Part shown: one piece after another, positions 25,185 to 37,899 of the stretch
How positions within the stretch are numbered: position 1 is the stretch's first letter
Layout: each line of letters opens with the position of its first letter
Made by a program: the position numbers and the translations under genes
DNA from: Pseudomonas parasichuanensis
GTDB taxonomy: Bacteria; Pseudomonadota; Gammaproteobacteria; Pseudomonadales; Pseudomonadaceae
Direction of reading: 5' to 3'
Assembly: GCF_021601385.1 (NCBI RefSeq)
Contig: NZ_BQHO01000027.1
Location: 1-64,000 of the forward strand
DNA: 64,000 bases
The notes under the pieces: generated by a model
Seen by the model: only the letters and a program-made list of their open reading frames with translations
Database searches by the model: none
What the model was told of the DNA's origin: nothing

Positions 25185-26090
25185 ATGAGCAATGCCGCAC
25201 TGGCTACCGCGCCACACACCCTTGAGCTGGATATCCACCCCGTTGCCGGGCGCATCGGCGCCGAGATTCGTGGCGTGAAACTGTCCGCCGACCTCGAGCC
25301 GGCCATCATCGACGCCATCCAGGCGGCGCTGGTGCAGCACAAGGTGATCTTCTTCCGCGGCCAGGACCACCTCGATGACATCGGCCAGGAGGCCTTCGCC
25401 CAACTGCTGGGCGAGCCGATCGCCCACCCCACGGTGCCGGTGGTGGACGGCACCAGCTACCTGCTCCAGCTCGATGGTGCCGAGGGCCAGCGGGCCAACT
25501 CCTGGCACACCGACGTGACCTTCGTCGATGCCTACCCCAAGGCCTCGATCCTGCGCAGCGTGGTGGCCCCGGCTTCGGGCGGCGACACGGTGTGGGCCAA
25601 CACGGCCGCCGCCTACCAGGAGCTGCCCGAGCCCCTGCGCGCGTTGGCCGACCAGCTATGGGCGGTGCACAGCAACGAGTACGACTACGCCAGCGTGAAG
25701 CCGGACGTGGACCCGGCCAAGCTCGAGCGCTACCGCAAGGTGTTCACCTCGACGGTGTATGAAACCGAGCACCCGGTGGTGCGGGTGCACCCGATCAGCG
25801 GCGAGCGGGCGCTGCAGCTGGGGCATTTCGTCAAACGCATCAAGGGCTATTCACTGGCCGATTCGCAGCACCTGTTCGCGGTGCTGCAAGGGCATGTGAC
25901 GCGCCTGGAGAACACCGTGCGCTGGCGCTGGCAGGCGGGGGATGTGGCGATCTGGGATAACCGTGCCACCCAGCATTACGCGGTGGATGACTACGGCACC
26001 CAGCCGCGTGTGGTGCGCCGGGTCACCCTGGCGGGCGAAGTGCCGGTGGGGGTGGATGGGCAATTGAGCCGGACTACCCGTAAAGGTTGA
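25185..26090 (+). CDS. TauD-family alpha-ketoglutarate-dependent dioxygenase
   Basis: 301 residues with the TauD/TfdA fold. The iron triad is H108 and D110 (SWHTDVTF) with H264 ([13 protein letters not shown]); an Arg for 2-oxoglutarate follows in RVVRR. These enzymes hydroxylate taurine or other sulfonates and sulfate esters to release sulfite or sulfate. ATG 25185 follows GAGGA; the upstream GTG at 25170 is not supported. Coupling to a sulfonate-type importer indicates sulfur scavenging; substrate choice among taurine, alkylsulfonate or alkylsulfate is open. Confidence 0.88.
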   Translation: MSNAALATAPHTLELDIHPVAGRIGAEIRGVKLSADLEPAIIDAIQAALVQHKVIFFRGQDHLDDIGQEAFAQLLGEPIAHPTVPVVDGTSYLLQLDGAEGQRANSWHTDVTFVDAYPKASILRSVVAPASGGDTVWANTAAAYQELPEPLRALADQLWAVHSNEYDYASVKPDVDPAKLERYRKVFTSTVYETEHPVVRVHPISGERALQLGHFVKRIKGYSLADSQHLFAVLQGHVTRLENTVRWRWQAGDVAIWDNRATQHYAVDDYGTQPRVVRRVTLAGEVPVGVDGQLSRTTRKG

Positions 26091-26140
26091 GACCACAAAA
26101 AGGGTCGCTTGCGGCTAATGCCAGTCAGCTAAGCCACATT

Positions 26141-26259
26141 TGGGGCTGCTTCGCAGCCCTTCGCGGGTAAACCCGCTCCCACAGGATCGCGCATTTCGCG
26201 ACATATGCGCCGTACCTGTGGGAGCGGGCTTGCCCGCGAAGGGCCGCAGAGCGGCCCCT
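26141..26259. repeat. REP pair after the dioxygenase gene
   Basis: GGGGCTGCTTCGCAGCCC hairpin, GGGTAAACCCGCTCCCACAGG, then the inverse CCTGTGGGAGCGGGCTTGCC. It separates the convergent dioxygenase and elbB genes. Confidence 0.8.
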
Positions 26260-26276
26260 TCTGTGTACTGCAGGGT

Positions 26277-26945
26277 TTACTTGTCACCCTCGTGGGTCAG
26301 CTCCAGCACCCGGTCCACCAGCTTGTAGATGCCGCCAGCCGCTTCGCTGATCGACTTGGCCAGCATGTAGGCCGGGGTGGTCACCAGCTTGCGCTGGGTG
26401 TCTTCGACGATGTCATGCACATCGCACTCTTCGTGGGTGCCGCCCATCTTCACCACGGCGGCGCTGGTGCCCTTGTCGTTACCGATGGTGCAGACCACGC
26501 CTGGGCCATAGATCTTGGCGGCCAGGGCCGGCGAGATGCAGATCAGGCCGACCGGCTTGCAGGCGTCGGCGAAGGCTTCGGCCAGCGCCAGTACGTCGGG
26601 GTTCACGGTGCAGTTGGCACCTTCGACAGCGAAGTTGGAGAGGTTCTTCGCCGCGCCGAAACCGCCGGGCACGATCAGCGCATCGAAGTCCTCGACCTTG
26701 GCTTCGCGAATGTCCTTCACTTCGCCCCGGGCGATGCGTGCCGACTCGACCAGCACGTTGCGCGACTCGGGCATCTGTTCCCCGGTCAGGTGATCGATCA
26801 CATGCATCTGCGCAATGTTCGGTGCGAAGCACTGCACCTGGGCGCCGCGCTGGTCGAGGCGCAGCAAGGTGATCACGCTCTCGTGGATTTCGGCGCCGTC
26901 ATACACGCCACAGCCGGAAAGGATCACCGCAACTTTCTTCGTCAT
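26277..26945 (-). CDS. elbB: ElbB-like glyoxalase (DJ-1/PfpI superfamily)
   Basis: 222 residues of the class I glutamine amidotransferase-like fold with the ElbB signature at the N-terminus (VAVILSGCGVYDGAEIHE) and the central segment FDALIVPGGFGAAKNLSNFA; a nucleophile-elbow-like segment reads GLICISPALAAKI. ElbB proteins have weak glyoxalase activity and affect isoprenoid levels. ATG 26945 is preferred, with GGAG 8 nt upstream. Monocistronic. Confidence 0.87.
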   Translation of the reverse strand: MTKKVAVILSGCGVYDGAEIHESVITLLRLDQRGAQVQCFAPNIAQMHVIDHLTGEQMPESRNVLVESARIARGEVKDIREAKVEDFDALIVPGGFGAAKNLSNFAVEGANCTVNPDVLALAEAFADACKPVGLICISPALAAKIYGPGVVCTIGNDKGTSAAVVKMGGTHEECDVHDIVEDTQRKLVTTPAYMLAKSISEAAGGIYKLVDRVLELTHEGDK

Positions 26946-27058
26946 GCTCATTACTCCAGTGTCGAGGCGCTAAATGTCCTCTAGTTTGGCAGATGTGGCC
27001 ATAGGGGTTCAGGCAGGCGCGGCCTAATCTCTTGCGACAACCCTGGAGACTGCCGCCG

Positions 27059-28354
27059 ATGGACCTGATTCTGCTGGCTGTGCCGATGTTCTTTGTGCTG
27101 ATCGCCGTGGAGCTGGTCGCCGACCGCGTGCGCGGCCAGCGCAATTACCAGCTGGCCGACTCGATCAACAGCCTCAGCACCGGCGTGCTGTCGACCAGTA
27201 CCGGCCTGCTGACCAAGGGCGTCGGGCTGCTCACCTATGCCCTGGCCTGGGAGCACCTGGCGCTGCTGCGCCTGCCGGCCGAGGCCTGGTGGGTGTGGGT
27301 GGGGGCCTTTGTGCTCTACGACTTCTGCTACTACTGGCTGCACCGCATGGGCCACGAGCGCAACGTGCTGTGGGCCGCGCATTCGGTGCATCACCAGAGC
27401 GAGGAATACAACCTCACCACGGCGTTGCGCCAGACCAGCAGCGGCTTCATCTTCTCGTGGATCTTCTACTTGCCGCTGGCGCTGCTCGGCGTGCCGCCGG
27501 TGGTGTTCATCACCGTGGCGTCGCTGAACCTGCTGTATCAGTTCTGGGTGCACACCCGCCATGTGCCCAAGCTGGGCTGGCTCGAATGGGTGCTGATCAC
27601 GCCGTCCAACCATCGTGTCCACCATGCGCAGAATCCTCGCTACTTGGATTGCAACTACGGCGGTGTGTTCATCTTCTGGGACCGGCTGTTCGGCACGTTC
27701 CAGGAGGAGGACGACGATGAGCCGGTGATTTTCGGCGTGACCACGCCGCTGGCCAGCTGGAACCCGTTGTGGGCCAACCTGCAGTTCTATGCGCAGCTCT
27801 GGGCGGATGCCCGGCGCACCGATCGTGTGTGGGACAAGCTGCGTATCTGGTTCATGCCCACCGGTTGGCGCCCGGCGGATGTGGCGGCGGCGGATCCGCA
27901 CCCCAGGCAGGACCTGGCGCGCTTTCGCAAGTTCGCCATCCCGCTGCGCGGCCTGCAGCAGTTGTATGTGGTTGTGCAGTTCGCGGTTTACGTGGCGCTG
28001 GGCAGCTACTTGATGGACGTGGCCGAGCGTGTGCCCTTCGCTGCCCTGGTGCTGGGCTGGGCGGTGATGGCGTTCGGCTTGTTCGTGTTGGGCGCGGCGC
28101 TGGAAGACCGGCCCTGGGCGGGGCGCATGGAACTGTTGCGGTTGCTTGCGAATGCGCCGGCACTGTACCTGGCCGGCGCTTCGGGGTTAGTGCTGGTCAC
28201 GCCCCTGGCCTGGGGACTGCTCCTGGCTTACAGCCTGCTCAGCGGGTGCTTCCTGGCCTTCTGCCGCCGCGCGGCGCTCGGCGCGCTGGGTACGGAAGCG
28301 GCGGCGCAGCCAGAGCACCAAGCCCAGGCCCAGCAGGGCGCCGAGCACCCATAG
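27059..28354 (+). CDS. Sterol desaturase/fatty acid hydroxylase-family membrane protein
   Basis: 431 residues with several membrane helices and the diiron His clusters of the superfamily: HRMGHE, HSVHHQSEEYN, and NHRVHHAQN (about residues 95-190). The second half adds about four hydrophobic helices. It probably hydroxylates or desaturates a lipid at the inner membrane. GGAG precedes ATG 27059. The last 56 codons overlap the 3' end of the DedA gene on the other strand, which is unusual. Confidence 0.87.
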   Translation: MDLILLAVPMFFVLIAVELVADRVRGQRNYQLADSINSLSTGVLSTSTGLLTKGVGLLTYALAWEHLALLRLPAEAWWVWVGAFVLYDFCYYWLHRMGHERNVLWAAHSVHHQSEEYNLTTALRQTSSGFIFSWIFYLPLALLGVPPVVFITVASLNLLYQFWVHTRHVPKLGWLEWVLITPSNHRVHHAQNPRYLDCNYGGVFIFWDRLFGTFQEEDDDEPVIFGVTTPLASWNPLWANLQFYAQLWADARRTDRVWDKLRIWFMPTGWRPADVAAADPHPRQDLARFRKFAIPLRGLQQLYVVVQFAVYVALGSYLMDVAERVPFAALVLGWAVMAFGLFVLGAALEDRPWAGRMELLRLLANAPALYLAGASGLVLVTPLAWGLLLAYSLLSGCFLAFCRRAALGALGTEAAAQPEHQAQAQQGAEHP

Positions 28355-28831
28355 CTCGTACTTCTTGATGCTGCCCAGCATGCCTTCGAGGATGGCGCCG
28401 AAGTGGTAGGCGGCCAGCCCGAGGGCCAGGGCCCAGACGGCGGCGCCGATACCGTTGAGCAGCAGGTAGCGGCGTGGCGGGTAGCCGGACAGGCCGATGG
28501 CCACCGGCATCACCGTGCGCAGGCCGTAGACGAAGCGGAAACTCAGGACCCAGAGGTCGGGGTGGCGGCGGATGTGTTCCAGCGCCCGGTCACCCATGGC
28601 CTGCCAGCGCGGTTTGCGGGCGAGGATCTTGCGCCCGTGGCGGCGGCCCATGAAGTACCACAGTTGGTCGCCCGCATAGCTGCCGCAGAACGCCACCAGC
28701 ACCACGAGCTTGATGTCCATGTATTCGCGGAACGCCAGAAAACCTGCGAGCACGAGGATAGTCTCGCCTTCGAAGAACGTGCCGAGAAACAGGGCGAAAT
28801 AGCCGAAATCGTTCAGGAATTGTTGAAGCAT
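28187..28831 (-). CDS. DedA-family membrane protein
   Basis: 214 residues with the SNARE-associated/VTT core: GTFFEGETILVLAGFLA at about residues 17-33 and FRFVYGLRTVMPVAIGLSG in the middle. DedA proteins support lipid-carrier recycling and membrane homeostasis. The C-terminal 30 residues are low-complexity (Ala/Gln/Glu) and lie within the overlap with the hydroxylase gene. ATG 28831 gives the normal N-terminus; its ribosome-binding site is weak. Confidence 0.88.
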   Translation of the reverse strand: MLQQFLNDFGYFALFLGTFFEGETILVLAGFLAFREYMDIKLVVLVAFCGSYAGDQLWYFMGRRHGRKILARKPRWQAMGDRALEHIRRHPDLWVLSFRFVYGLRTVMPVAIGLSGYPPRRYLLLNGIGAAVWALALGLAAYHFGAILEGMLGSIKKYELWVLGALLGLGLVLWLRRRFRTQRAERRAAAEGQEAPAEQAVSQEQSPGQGRDQH

Positions 28832-28913
28832 TTTCTGACGTGCTGGCGAAATGAACGCGCAGCCTACCCCTTCGTGCTCGTTCGGGAAAGTGTCCAAATG
28901 TGTCTCGACGTGA

Positions 28914-30050
<1,137 letters not shown>

Positions 30051-30070
30051 CGCCCTCACAGGAATCTCAG

Positions 30071-32314
30071 ATGAATAACGAAGTGCTCACACCTGTCGCG
30101 ATCAAGGATGCCCAGGCCGTGCCCGAAGAGATGGTGCAGACCCCGCCCGACCTGCCAGCGGCAGCAGAGGCCGAGCCTGCGCCCGTGGTCGAGGCCGTGG
30201 CCCCCGCGCCGGCGCCGGCCCCGGCGATCGCCGTGCCGAGCCTGGACGACAGCAGCCTGTACATTCATCGCGAGCTTTCCCAGCTGCAGTTCAATATCCG
30301 CGTGCTGGAGCAGGCGCTGGATGAGTCGTACCCGCTGCTCGAGCGGCTGAAGTTCCTGCTGATCTTCTCCAGCAACCTGGACGAGTTCTTCGAGATCCGC
30401 GTGGCGGGCCTGAAGAAGCAGATCAACTTCGCCCGTGAGCAGGCGGGCGCCGACGGCCTGCAGCCGCACCAGGCGCTGGCACGGATCAGCGAGCTGGTGC
30501 ATTTCGAAGTGGAGCGCCAGTACGCGATCCTCAACGACGTGCTGCTGCCAGAGCTGGAAAAACACCAGATCCGCTTCATCCGCCGCCGCTACTGGACGCC
30601 CAAGCTCAAGGCCTGGGTGCGCCGCTACTTCCGCGACGAGATCGCCCCGATCATCACCCCGATCGGCCTCGACCCGACCCACCCGTTCCCGCTGCTGGTG
30701 AACAAGAGCCTGAACTTCATCGTCGAGCTCGAAGGGGTCGATGCCTTCGGCCGCGACTCGGGCCTTGCGATCATCCCGGCGCCGCGCCTGCTGCCGCGGG
30801 TGATCCGCGTGCCGGAAGAGGTCGGGGGTGCTGGCGACAACTATGTGTTCCTGTCGTCGATGATCCACGCCCACGCCGATGACCTGTTCCAGGGCATGAA
30901 GGTCAAGGGCTGCTACCAGTTCCGCCTGACCCGTAACGCCGACCTTGCGCTGGACTCCGAAGAGGTCGACGACCTGGCCCGTGCCCTGCGCGGCGAGCTG
31001 TTCTCGCGCCGTTATGGCGATGCGGTACGCCTGGAGGTGGCCGACACCTGCCCGAAACACCTGTCCGACTACCTGCTCAAGCAGTTCAGCCTGAGCGAGA
31101 GCGAGCTGTACCAGGTCAACGGCCCGGTCAACCTGACCCGCCTGTTCAGCATCACCGGCCTCGACAGCCACCCGGAGCTGCAGTACACGCCGTTCACCCC
31201 GGCGATCCCCAAGCTGCTGGTGAATGCCGACAACATCTTCAGCGTGATCGGCAAGCAGGACATCCTGCTGATGCACCCGTTCGAGTCGTTCACCCCGGTG
31301 ATCGACCTGTTGCGCCAGGCCGCCAAGGACCCGCACGTGCTTGCCGTGCGCCAGACCCTGTACCGTTCGGGCGCCAACTCGGAGATTGTCGACGCCCTGG
31401 TGGACGCGGCGCGTAACGGCAAGGAAGTCACGGCGGTGATCGAATTGCGCGCACGCTTCGACGAAGAGTCCAACCTGCAGATGGCCAGCCGCCTGCAGGC
31501 CGCCGGCGCGGTGGTGATCTACGGGGTGGTGGGCTTCAAGACCCACGCCAAGATGATGCTGATCCTGCGCCGCGAGCAGGGTGAGATCGTGCGTTATGCG
31601 CACCTGGGCACCGGCAACTACCACGCCGGCAACGCCCGCCTGTACACCGACTACAGCCTGCTGACCTCCGACGACGCCCTCACCGAGGACGTCGGCAAAC
31701 TGTTCAGCCAGCTGATCGGCATGGGCAAGACCCTGCGCATGAAGAAGCTGTTGCACGCGCCGTTCACCCTGAAGAAGGGCATGCTCGACATGATTGCCCG
31801 GGAGACCCAGTTCGCCCTGGACGGCAAGCCTGCGCACATCATCGCCAAGTTCAACTCGCTGACCGACGCCAAGATCATCAAGGCGCTGTACAAGGCCAGC
31901 CAGTCGGGCGTGCGCATCGACCTGGTGGTGCGTGGCATGTGCTGCCTGCGCCCGGGCATCCCGGGGGTGTCGCACAACATCCACGTGCGCTCGATCATCG
32001 GCCGCTTCCTCGAGCACACCCGGGTGTTCTACTTCCTCAATGGCGGCGAGGAGCAGATCTACCTGTCCAGTGCCGACTGGATGGAGCGCAACCTCGACAA
32101 GCGTGTGGAGACCTGCTTCCCGGTGGAAGGCAAGAAATTGCTGCTGCGGGTGAAGAAGGAGCTGGAAGGCTACCTGACCGACAACACCCAGGCCTGGACC
32201 CTGCAGCCGGACGGGCGCTACGTGCGCAGTTCGCCGACCGGCAACCAGAACCCGCGCAGTGCCCAGGCGACGTTGCTGGAGCGGTTGAGCAACCCGGTGT
32301 TGAACGTACGCTAG
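30071..32314 (+). CDS. ppk: Polyphosphate kinase 1
   Basis: 747 residues. It polymerises ATP gamma-phosphate into polyphosphate. The catalytic histidine motifs are visible: THAKMML (about residue 495) and LEHTRVFYF (about 640), with the ATP-binding [20 protein letters not shown] between. An N-terminal Ala/Pro/Glu-rich extension of about 55 residues precedes the standard start of the fold ([14 protein letters not shown]). It converges with ppx, and the two genes have opposing activities. Confidence 0.96.
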   Translation: MNNEVLTPVAIKDAQAVPEEMVQTPPDLPAAAEAEPAPVVEAVAPAPAPAPAIAVPSLDDSSLYIHRELSQLQFNIRVLEQALDESYPLLERLKFLLIFSSNLDEFFEIRVAGLKKQINFAREQAGADGLQPHQALARISELVHFEVERQYAILNDVLLPELEKHQIRFIRRRYWTPKLKAWVRRYFRDEIAPIITPIGLDPTHPFPLLVNKSLNFIVELEGVDAFGRDSGLAIIPAPRLLPRVIRVPEEVGGAGDNYVFLSSMIHAHADDLFQGMKVKGCYQFRLTRNADLALDSEEVDDLARALRGELFSRRYGDAVRLEVADTCPKHLSDYLLKQFSLSESELYQVNGPVNLTRLFSITGLDSHPELQYTPFTPAIPKLLVNADNIFSVIGKQDILLMHPFESFTPVIDLLRQAAKDPHVLAVRQTLYRSGANSEIVDALVDAARNGKEVTAVIELRARFDEESNLQMASRLQAAGAVVIYGVVGFKTHAKMMLILRREQGEIVRYAHLGTGNYHAGNARLYTDYSLLTSDDALTEDVGKLFSQLIGMGKTLRMKKLLHAPFTLKKGMLDMIARETQFALDGKPAHIIAKFNSLTDAKIIKALYKASQSGVRIDLVVRGMCCLRPGIPGVSHNIHVRSIIGRFLEHTRVFYFLNGGEEQIYLSSADWMERNLDKRVETCFPVEGKKLLLRVKKELEGYLTDNTQAWTLQPDGRYVRSSPTGNQNPRSAQATLLERLSNPVLNVR

Positions 32315-32335
32315 GTGTGATGGCGAGCCGCTTCC

Positions 32336-32423
32336 CCTGTGGGAGCGGCTTCAGCCGCGAAGCAGGCGACGCGATGGATGGCACCGGCTACGCCGGTGTT
32401 CGCGCCTAAAGCCGCTCCCACAT
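32336..32423. repeat. REP pair between convergent ppk and ppx
   Basis: CCTGTGGGAGCGGCTTCAGC and the inverse AAAGCCGCTCCCACATGG. A degenerate third unit follows at about 32455-32502. The rest of the 240-bp gap holds nothing else I can identify. Confidence 0.75.
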
Positions 32424-32554
32424 GGATCGCGCCATCTTCGAGGCCTGTGCTGTTCCTGTGGGCGCTTCGGTTCGCCGCTGCGACTTGCCAGCGATGAGGC
32501 CAATGCAAGCAACACAAGACAGTTGCTCCCACAGGTCCCTGCTACACCAGGCTT

Positions 32555-34057
32555 TCAACGTACGCTAAGAACGAACCCAACCCGAGCCAGCCACTCCGCC
32601 TCGTTGGCGAAGTCGGCCTGGGTCAGTTGGTTCTGCTCCAGCCAATCGTTAGGGAACACCACCTCAAGGCTGTTCTCCCCGGCCTGCAGCTCCACCTTGG
32701 GCATCTGCTGGGTGCCGCGGATGTGGTGGAACAGGATGGCGAAGCGCAGCAGCACGCACAGGCGAATCAGCTTGACGCCTTCGTCGCCGAATTCGGCGAA
32801 CTTGTCCTTGGGGATGTTGCGGCGGTGGCCACGCACCAGCAGGGCCATCATCTGCTGGTCCTCGCGGGAGAAGCCCGCCAGGTCGGAATGCTCGATCAGG
32901 TAGGCGCCGTGCTTGTGGTAGTGGTAGTGGGCGATGTCCAGCCCCACTTCGTGCACTTTCGCCGCCCAGCCCAGCAGATCGCGCCAATTACCCTCTTCAA
33001 GGTCCCATGCCGCAGCCACCTGGTCGAAGGCGTGCAGCGCCTTGCGCTCGACGCGCGCGGCCTGGCCCTGGTCGACGTGGTAGCGCTCCATCAGCGAGTT
33101 CAGGGTGCGTTCGCGCACGTCTTCATGGTGGTGGCGGCCCAGCAGGTCGAACAGCACGCCTTCACGCAGGGCGCCGTCGCAGTGGTCCATGCGCGCCAGC
33201 TCCAGGGCGTCGAAGATCGCTTCGAGGATCGCCAGGCCAGCCGGGAAGATCGCCCGGCGGTCGGGCTTGACCCCTTCGAAGTCGATCTTGTCGGTTTCGC
33301 CCAGCTTGAACAGTTTGCGCTTGACCCAGGCCAGGCCCTCGGCGTTGACCTCGCCGTTGCCCAGGCCGCCGGCCTTGATCGCCGCGCCGATGGCACGGAT
33401 GGTGCCGGACGAGCCGATGGCTTCGTCCCAGGTCAGGCGGTGCAGGGCGTTCTCGATGCTCATCAGCTCCAGGCGCGCGGCGGTGTAGGCCTGGGCATAG
33501 CGCGCCGGGGTGACCTTGCCATCGCGGAAGTAGCGCTGGGTGAAGCTCACGCAGCCCATCTGCAGGCTTTCGCGCAGCAGTGGCTCGAAGCGCTGGCCGA
33601 TGATGAACTCGGTGCTGCCGCCGCCGATGTCGGCGACCAGGCGCTTGCCGGGGGTGTCGGCGAGGGTGTGGGAAACCCCCAGGTAGATCAGTCGCGCTTC
33701 TTCACGGCCGGAGATGACCTCGACCGGGTGGCCGAGAATGGCTTCGGCGCGCAGGATGAATTCATTGCGGTTACGCGCTTCGCGCAAGGCGTTGGTGCCG
33801 ACGATGCGCACCGCGCCGGCCGGCATGCCGTTGATCAGCTGGGCGAAGCGTTTGAGACACTCCAGGCCCCGTTGCATGGCTTCTTCGCTGAGCTTGCGCT
33901 CCTCGTCGATGCCGGCAGCGAGCTGAACCTTTTCCCCGAGCCGCTCAAGAATGCGGATTTCCGTGTGATGGGCCTTGGCCACGACCATATGGAAGCTGTT
34001 GGAGCCCAGGTCGATGGCGGCGATCAGAGACAGGTTCTTCGCGGTGGTATGCGGCAT
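32555..34057 (-). CDS. ppx: Exopolyphosphatase
   Basis: 500 residues of the Ppx/GppA family. The ASKHA phosphate loops are [15 protein letters not shown] (N-terminus) and [15 protein letters not shown] (about residues 140-155), followed by a C-terminal HD-like helical domain ([21 protein letters not shown]). It removes terminal phosphates from polyphosphate. ATG 34057 ([10 protein letters not shown]) is the family start; its ribosome-binding site is weak. It is divergent from trxA. Confidence 0.95.
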   Translation of the reverse strand: MPHTTAKNLSLIAAIDLGSNSFHMVVAKAHHTEIRILERLGEKVQLAAGIDEERKLSEEAMQRGLECLKRFAQLINGMPAGAVRIVGTNALREARNRNEFILRAEAILGHPVEVISGREEARLIYLGVSHTLADTPGKRLVADIGGGSTEFIIGQRFEPLLRESLQMGCVSFTQRYFRDGKVTPARYAQAYTAARLELMSIENALHRLTWDEAIGSSGTIRAIGAAIKAGGLGNGEVNAEGLAWVKRKLFKLGETDKIDFEGVKPDRRAIFPAGLAILEAIFDALELARMDHCDGALREGVLFDLLGRHHHEDVRERTLNSLMERYHVDQGQAARVERKALHAFDQVAAAWDLEEGNWRDLLGWAAKVHEVGLDIAHYHYHKHGAYLIEHSDLAGFSREDQQMMALLVRGHRRNIPKDKFAEFGDEGVKLIRLCVLLRFAILFHHIRGTQQMPKVELQAGENSLEVVFPNDWLEQNQLTQADFANEAEWLARVGFVLSVR

Positions 34058-34300
34058 GGTCTGGGGGTTCTCGGTCGTTAACCTGGCAATCGTGCCACGA
34101 TCGTGGCCATCCGCCAACGCGCAGCACTGCAAGGCTTTGATGCATGGCAATGTGATAGCGATGTTATGACGGCGATATGACAGTTTCGATTCGTGGGGTC
34201 TTGCACAACTATAGATACAGTCAATCGTCCGTGGCTTCCTGTAGCCAGCCGGTGCCGCTATCATGGGCCACGTTTTTTTGCTTACGACCTGGAGATATCC

Positions 34301-34630
34301 ATGAGCAGCGATCTGATCAAACACGTCACCGATGCCACCTTCGACGCCGAAGTACTGCAGGCTCAAGGCCCGGTGCTGGTGGACTACTGGGCTGAATGGT
34401 GCGGCCCATGCAAGATGATCGCGCCCGTGCTGGACGACATCGCCTCCACCTACGAAGGCAAGCTGACCGTCGCCAAGCTGAACATCGACGACAACCAGGA
34501 AACCCCGGCCAAGCACGGCGTGCGCGGTATCCCGACGCTGATGCTGTTCAAGAACGGCAACGTCGAAGCCACCAAGGTCGGCGCCCTGTCCAAATCGCAG
34601 CTGGCCGCGTTCCTCGACGCCCACCTGTGA
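34301..34630 (+). CDS. trxA: Thioredoxin 1
   Basis: 109 residues with the redox site WCGPC (C34, C37) and the cis-proline segment GIPTLMLF. It is the cytoplasmic disulfide reductant. GGAGATATCC precedes the ATG. A strong terminator follows the stop, and rho lies downstream, the usual gammaproteobacterial order. Confidence 0.97.
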   Translation: MSSDLIKHVTDATFDAEVLQAQGPVLVDYWAEWCGPCKMIAPVLDDIASTYEGKLTVAKLNIDDNQETPAKHGVRGIPTLMLFKNGNVEATKVGALSKSQLAAFLDAHL

Positions 34631-34634
34631 TGTG

Positions 34635-34666
34635 AAAAAGCCCCGCAAATGCGGGGCTTTTTTTTG
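34635..34666 (+). terminator. Rho-independent terminator of trxA
   Basis: AAAAAGCCCCGC-AAAT-GCGGGGCTTTTTTTT: a 7-bp GC-rich stem (extended by A-T pairs), 4-nt loop and a run of eight T, starting 5 bp after the trxA stop. Confidence 0.95.
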
Positions 34667-34687
34667 CTCGTGAGGGCGGCGCGAGTC

Positions 34688-34760
34688 CTGTGGGAGCGGG
34701 TTTACCCGCGAATGCGCAGGTGAGTCCGGGGCCGTCTTCGCGGGTAAACCCGCTCCAACA
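34688..34760. repeat. REP pair upstream of rho
   Basis: CTGTGGGAGCGGGTTTACCC and the inverse GGGTAAACCCGCTCCAACA, a variant with a GGTTTACC core. Confidence 0.75.
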
Positions 34761-34948
34761 AGGTTCGATTTCCACAGGCAAGACCACTAGACGTCGAAAA
34801 AAGCAAGTGTTACATTCGGCCTCGCACTGCTTCTTTCAGTGCCCTCTGCACGCCGTCGCCGAAGCATCCCAATTCGAATCAGTACGCGATCCTGTCGCCA
34901 TCTAGCGGCGCGGCCTCATTAAGCCAAAGCTTAACTCTCCCTTCTTAC

Positions 34949-34968
34949 ATGATTACGTCACTCCCCTT

Positions 34969-34972
<4 letters not shown>
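34949..34972 (+). CDS. Possible 7-codon leader ORF overlapping the rho start
   Basis: ATG at 34949 opens a frame encoding MITSLPL, whose TGA overlaps the rho ATG (ATGA). There is no clear ribosome-binding site before it, and none before rho itself. It is noted because E. coli rho has a leader peptide and because overlap would couple translation. It may be chance. Confidence 0.2.
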
Positions 34973-36228
<1,256 letters not shown>

Positions 36229-36249
36229 GCGTTTCAGGCCGGCATTGAT

Positions 36250-36352
36250 TGGGGCTGCTTCGCAGCCCATCGCGGCACAAGGCCGCTCCTACAGGATTAT
36301 GCATTCCCCTGTAGGAGCGGCCTTGTGCCGCGATGGGTCGCAAAGCGGCCCC
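36250..36352. repeat. REP pair between rho and ubiD
   Basis: GGGGCTGCTTCGCAGCCC and GGCACAAGGCCGCTCCTACAGG, then the inverse CCTGTAGGAGCGGCCTTGTG. Nearly perfect symmetry; could act after rho transcription. Confidence 0.85.
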
Positions 36353-36432
36353 AAGTCATTTTTGGCCTTTACCCCGCCAACGGCGCTACACTCTGCCCTC
36401 CGACCGACACGCCCCCCACACGAGGCCCTTGC

Positions 36433-37899
36433 ATGCAGTATCGCGATTTGCGCGACTTCATCCGTGGCCTGGAACAGCGCGGTGAACTCAAGCGCATCCA
36501 GGTTCCCATCTCCCCTGTCCTGGAAATGACCGAAGTCTGCGACCGCACCCTGCGCGCCAAGGGCCCGGCATTGCTGTTCGAAAAGCCCACCGGCTTCGAT
36601 ATCCCGGTACTGGGCAACCTGTTCGGCACCCCCGAGCGCGTGGCCATGGGCATGGGCGCCGAGTCGGTCAGCGAACTGCGCGAGATCGGCAAGCTGCTGG
36701 CGTTCCTCAAGGAGCCCGAGCCGCCGAAGGGCCTGAAGGACGCCTGGTCGAAACTGCCGATCTTCAAGAAGGTCGTGTCGATGGCGCCAAAGGTGGTCAA
36801 GGATGCTGTGTGCCAGGAGGTGGTGGTCGAGGGCGATGACGTCGACCTCGGGCAGCTGCCGATCCAGCACTGCTGGCCTGGCGACGTGGCGCCACTGATC
36901 ACCTGGGGCCTGACCGTCACCCGCGGCCCCAACAAGGACCGGCAGAACCTCGGTATCTATCGCCAGCAGGTGATCGGCCGCAACAAGGTCATCATGCGCT
37001 GGCTGAGCCACCGCGGCGGTGCCCTGGACTACCGCGAGTGGTGCGAGAAGCACCCCGGCCAACCCTTCCCGGTGGCCGTGGCCCTGGGGGCGGACCCTGC
37101 GACCATCCTCGGGGCCGTGACCCCGGTCCCGGACACCCTGTCCGAATACGCCTTCGCCGGCCTGCTGCGTGGCAACCGCACCGAGTTGGTGAAATGCCGT
37201 GGCAGCGACCTGCAGGTGCCGGCCACCGCCGAGATCATCCTCGAAGGTGTGATCCACCCGGGTGAAATGGCCCCGGAAGGCCCGTACGGCGACCACACCG
37301 GTTACTACAACGAGGTGGACAGCTTCCCGGTGTTCACCGTCGAGCGCATCACCCATCGGCAAAAACCGATCTACCACAGCACCTACACCGGCCGGCCACC
37401 GGATGAACCGGCGATCCTCGGCGTGGCGCTGAACGAAGTGTTCGTGCCGATCCTGCAGAAGCAGTTCCCCGAGATCACCGACTTCTACCTGCCGCCGGAA
37501 GGTTGCTCGTACCGCATGGCGGTGGTGACCATGAAAAAGCAGTACCCCGGCCACGCCAAGCGCGTGATGCTGGGTGTCTGGTCGTTCCTGCGACAGTTCA
37601 TGTACACCAAGTTCGTTATTGTCACCGACGACGATATCAACGCCCGCGACTGGAACGATGTGATCTGGGCCATCACCACGCGCATGGACCCCAAGCGTGA
37701 TACGGTGATGATTGACAACACCCCCATCGACTACCTCGACTTCGCGTCGCCGGTGTCGGGGCTGGGGTCGAAGATGGGCCTGGATGCCACGCACAAATGG
37801 CCGGGCGAGACTACACGCGAATGGGGCCGGGTCATCGTCAAGGACGAGGCCGTCACCCGCCGTATCGATGAGCTGTGGGATCAGTTGGGAATAGATTGA
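36433..37899 (+). CDS. ubiD: 3-octaprenyl-4-hydroxybenzoate decarboxylase
   Basis: 488 residues, full-length UbiD. It decarboxylates the polyprenyl-hydroxybenzoate intermediate in ubiquinone synthesis using prenylated FMN made by UbiX. Family segments include [20 protein letters not shown] at the N-terminus, [16 protein letters not shown] and the catalytic-region [12 protein letters not shown]. The stop shares a base with the next start (TGATG). Confidence 0.96.
   Translation: MQYRDLRDFIRGLEQRGELKRIQVPISPVLEMTEVCDRTLRAKGPALLFEKPTGFDIPVLGNLFGTPERVAMGMGAESVSELREIGKLLAFLKEPEPPKGLKDAWSKLPIFKKVVSMAPKVVKDAVCQEVVVEGDDVDLGQLPIQHCWPGDVAPLITWGLTVTRGPNKDRQNLGIYRQQVIGRNKVIMRWLSHRGGALDYREWCEKHPGQPFPVAVALGADPATILGAVTPVPDTLSEYAFAGLLRGNRTELVKCRGSDLQVPATAEIILEGVIHPGEMAPEGPYGDHTGYYNEVDSFPVFTVERITHRQKPIYHSTYTGRPPDEPAILGVALNEVFVPILQKQFPEITDFYLPPEGCSYRMAVVTMKKQYPGHAKRVMLGVWSFLRQFMYTKFVIVTDDDINARDWNDVIWAITTRMDPKRDTVMIDNTPIDYLDFASPVSGLGSKMGLDATHKWPGETTREWGRVIVKDEAVTRRIDELWDQLGID

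Noticed and set aside
30056-32017. Minus-strand frame opposite ppk
   Set aside because: Antisense shadow of a clearly conserved gene.
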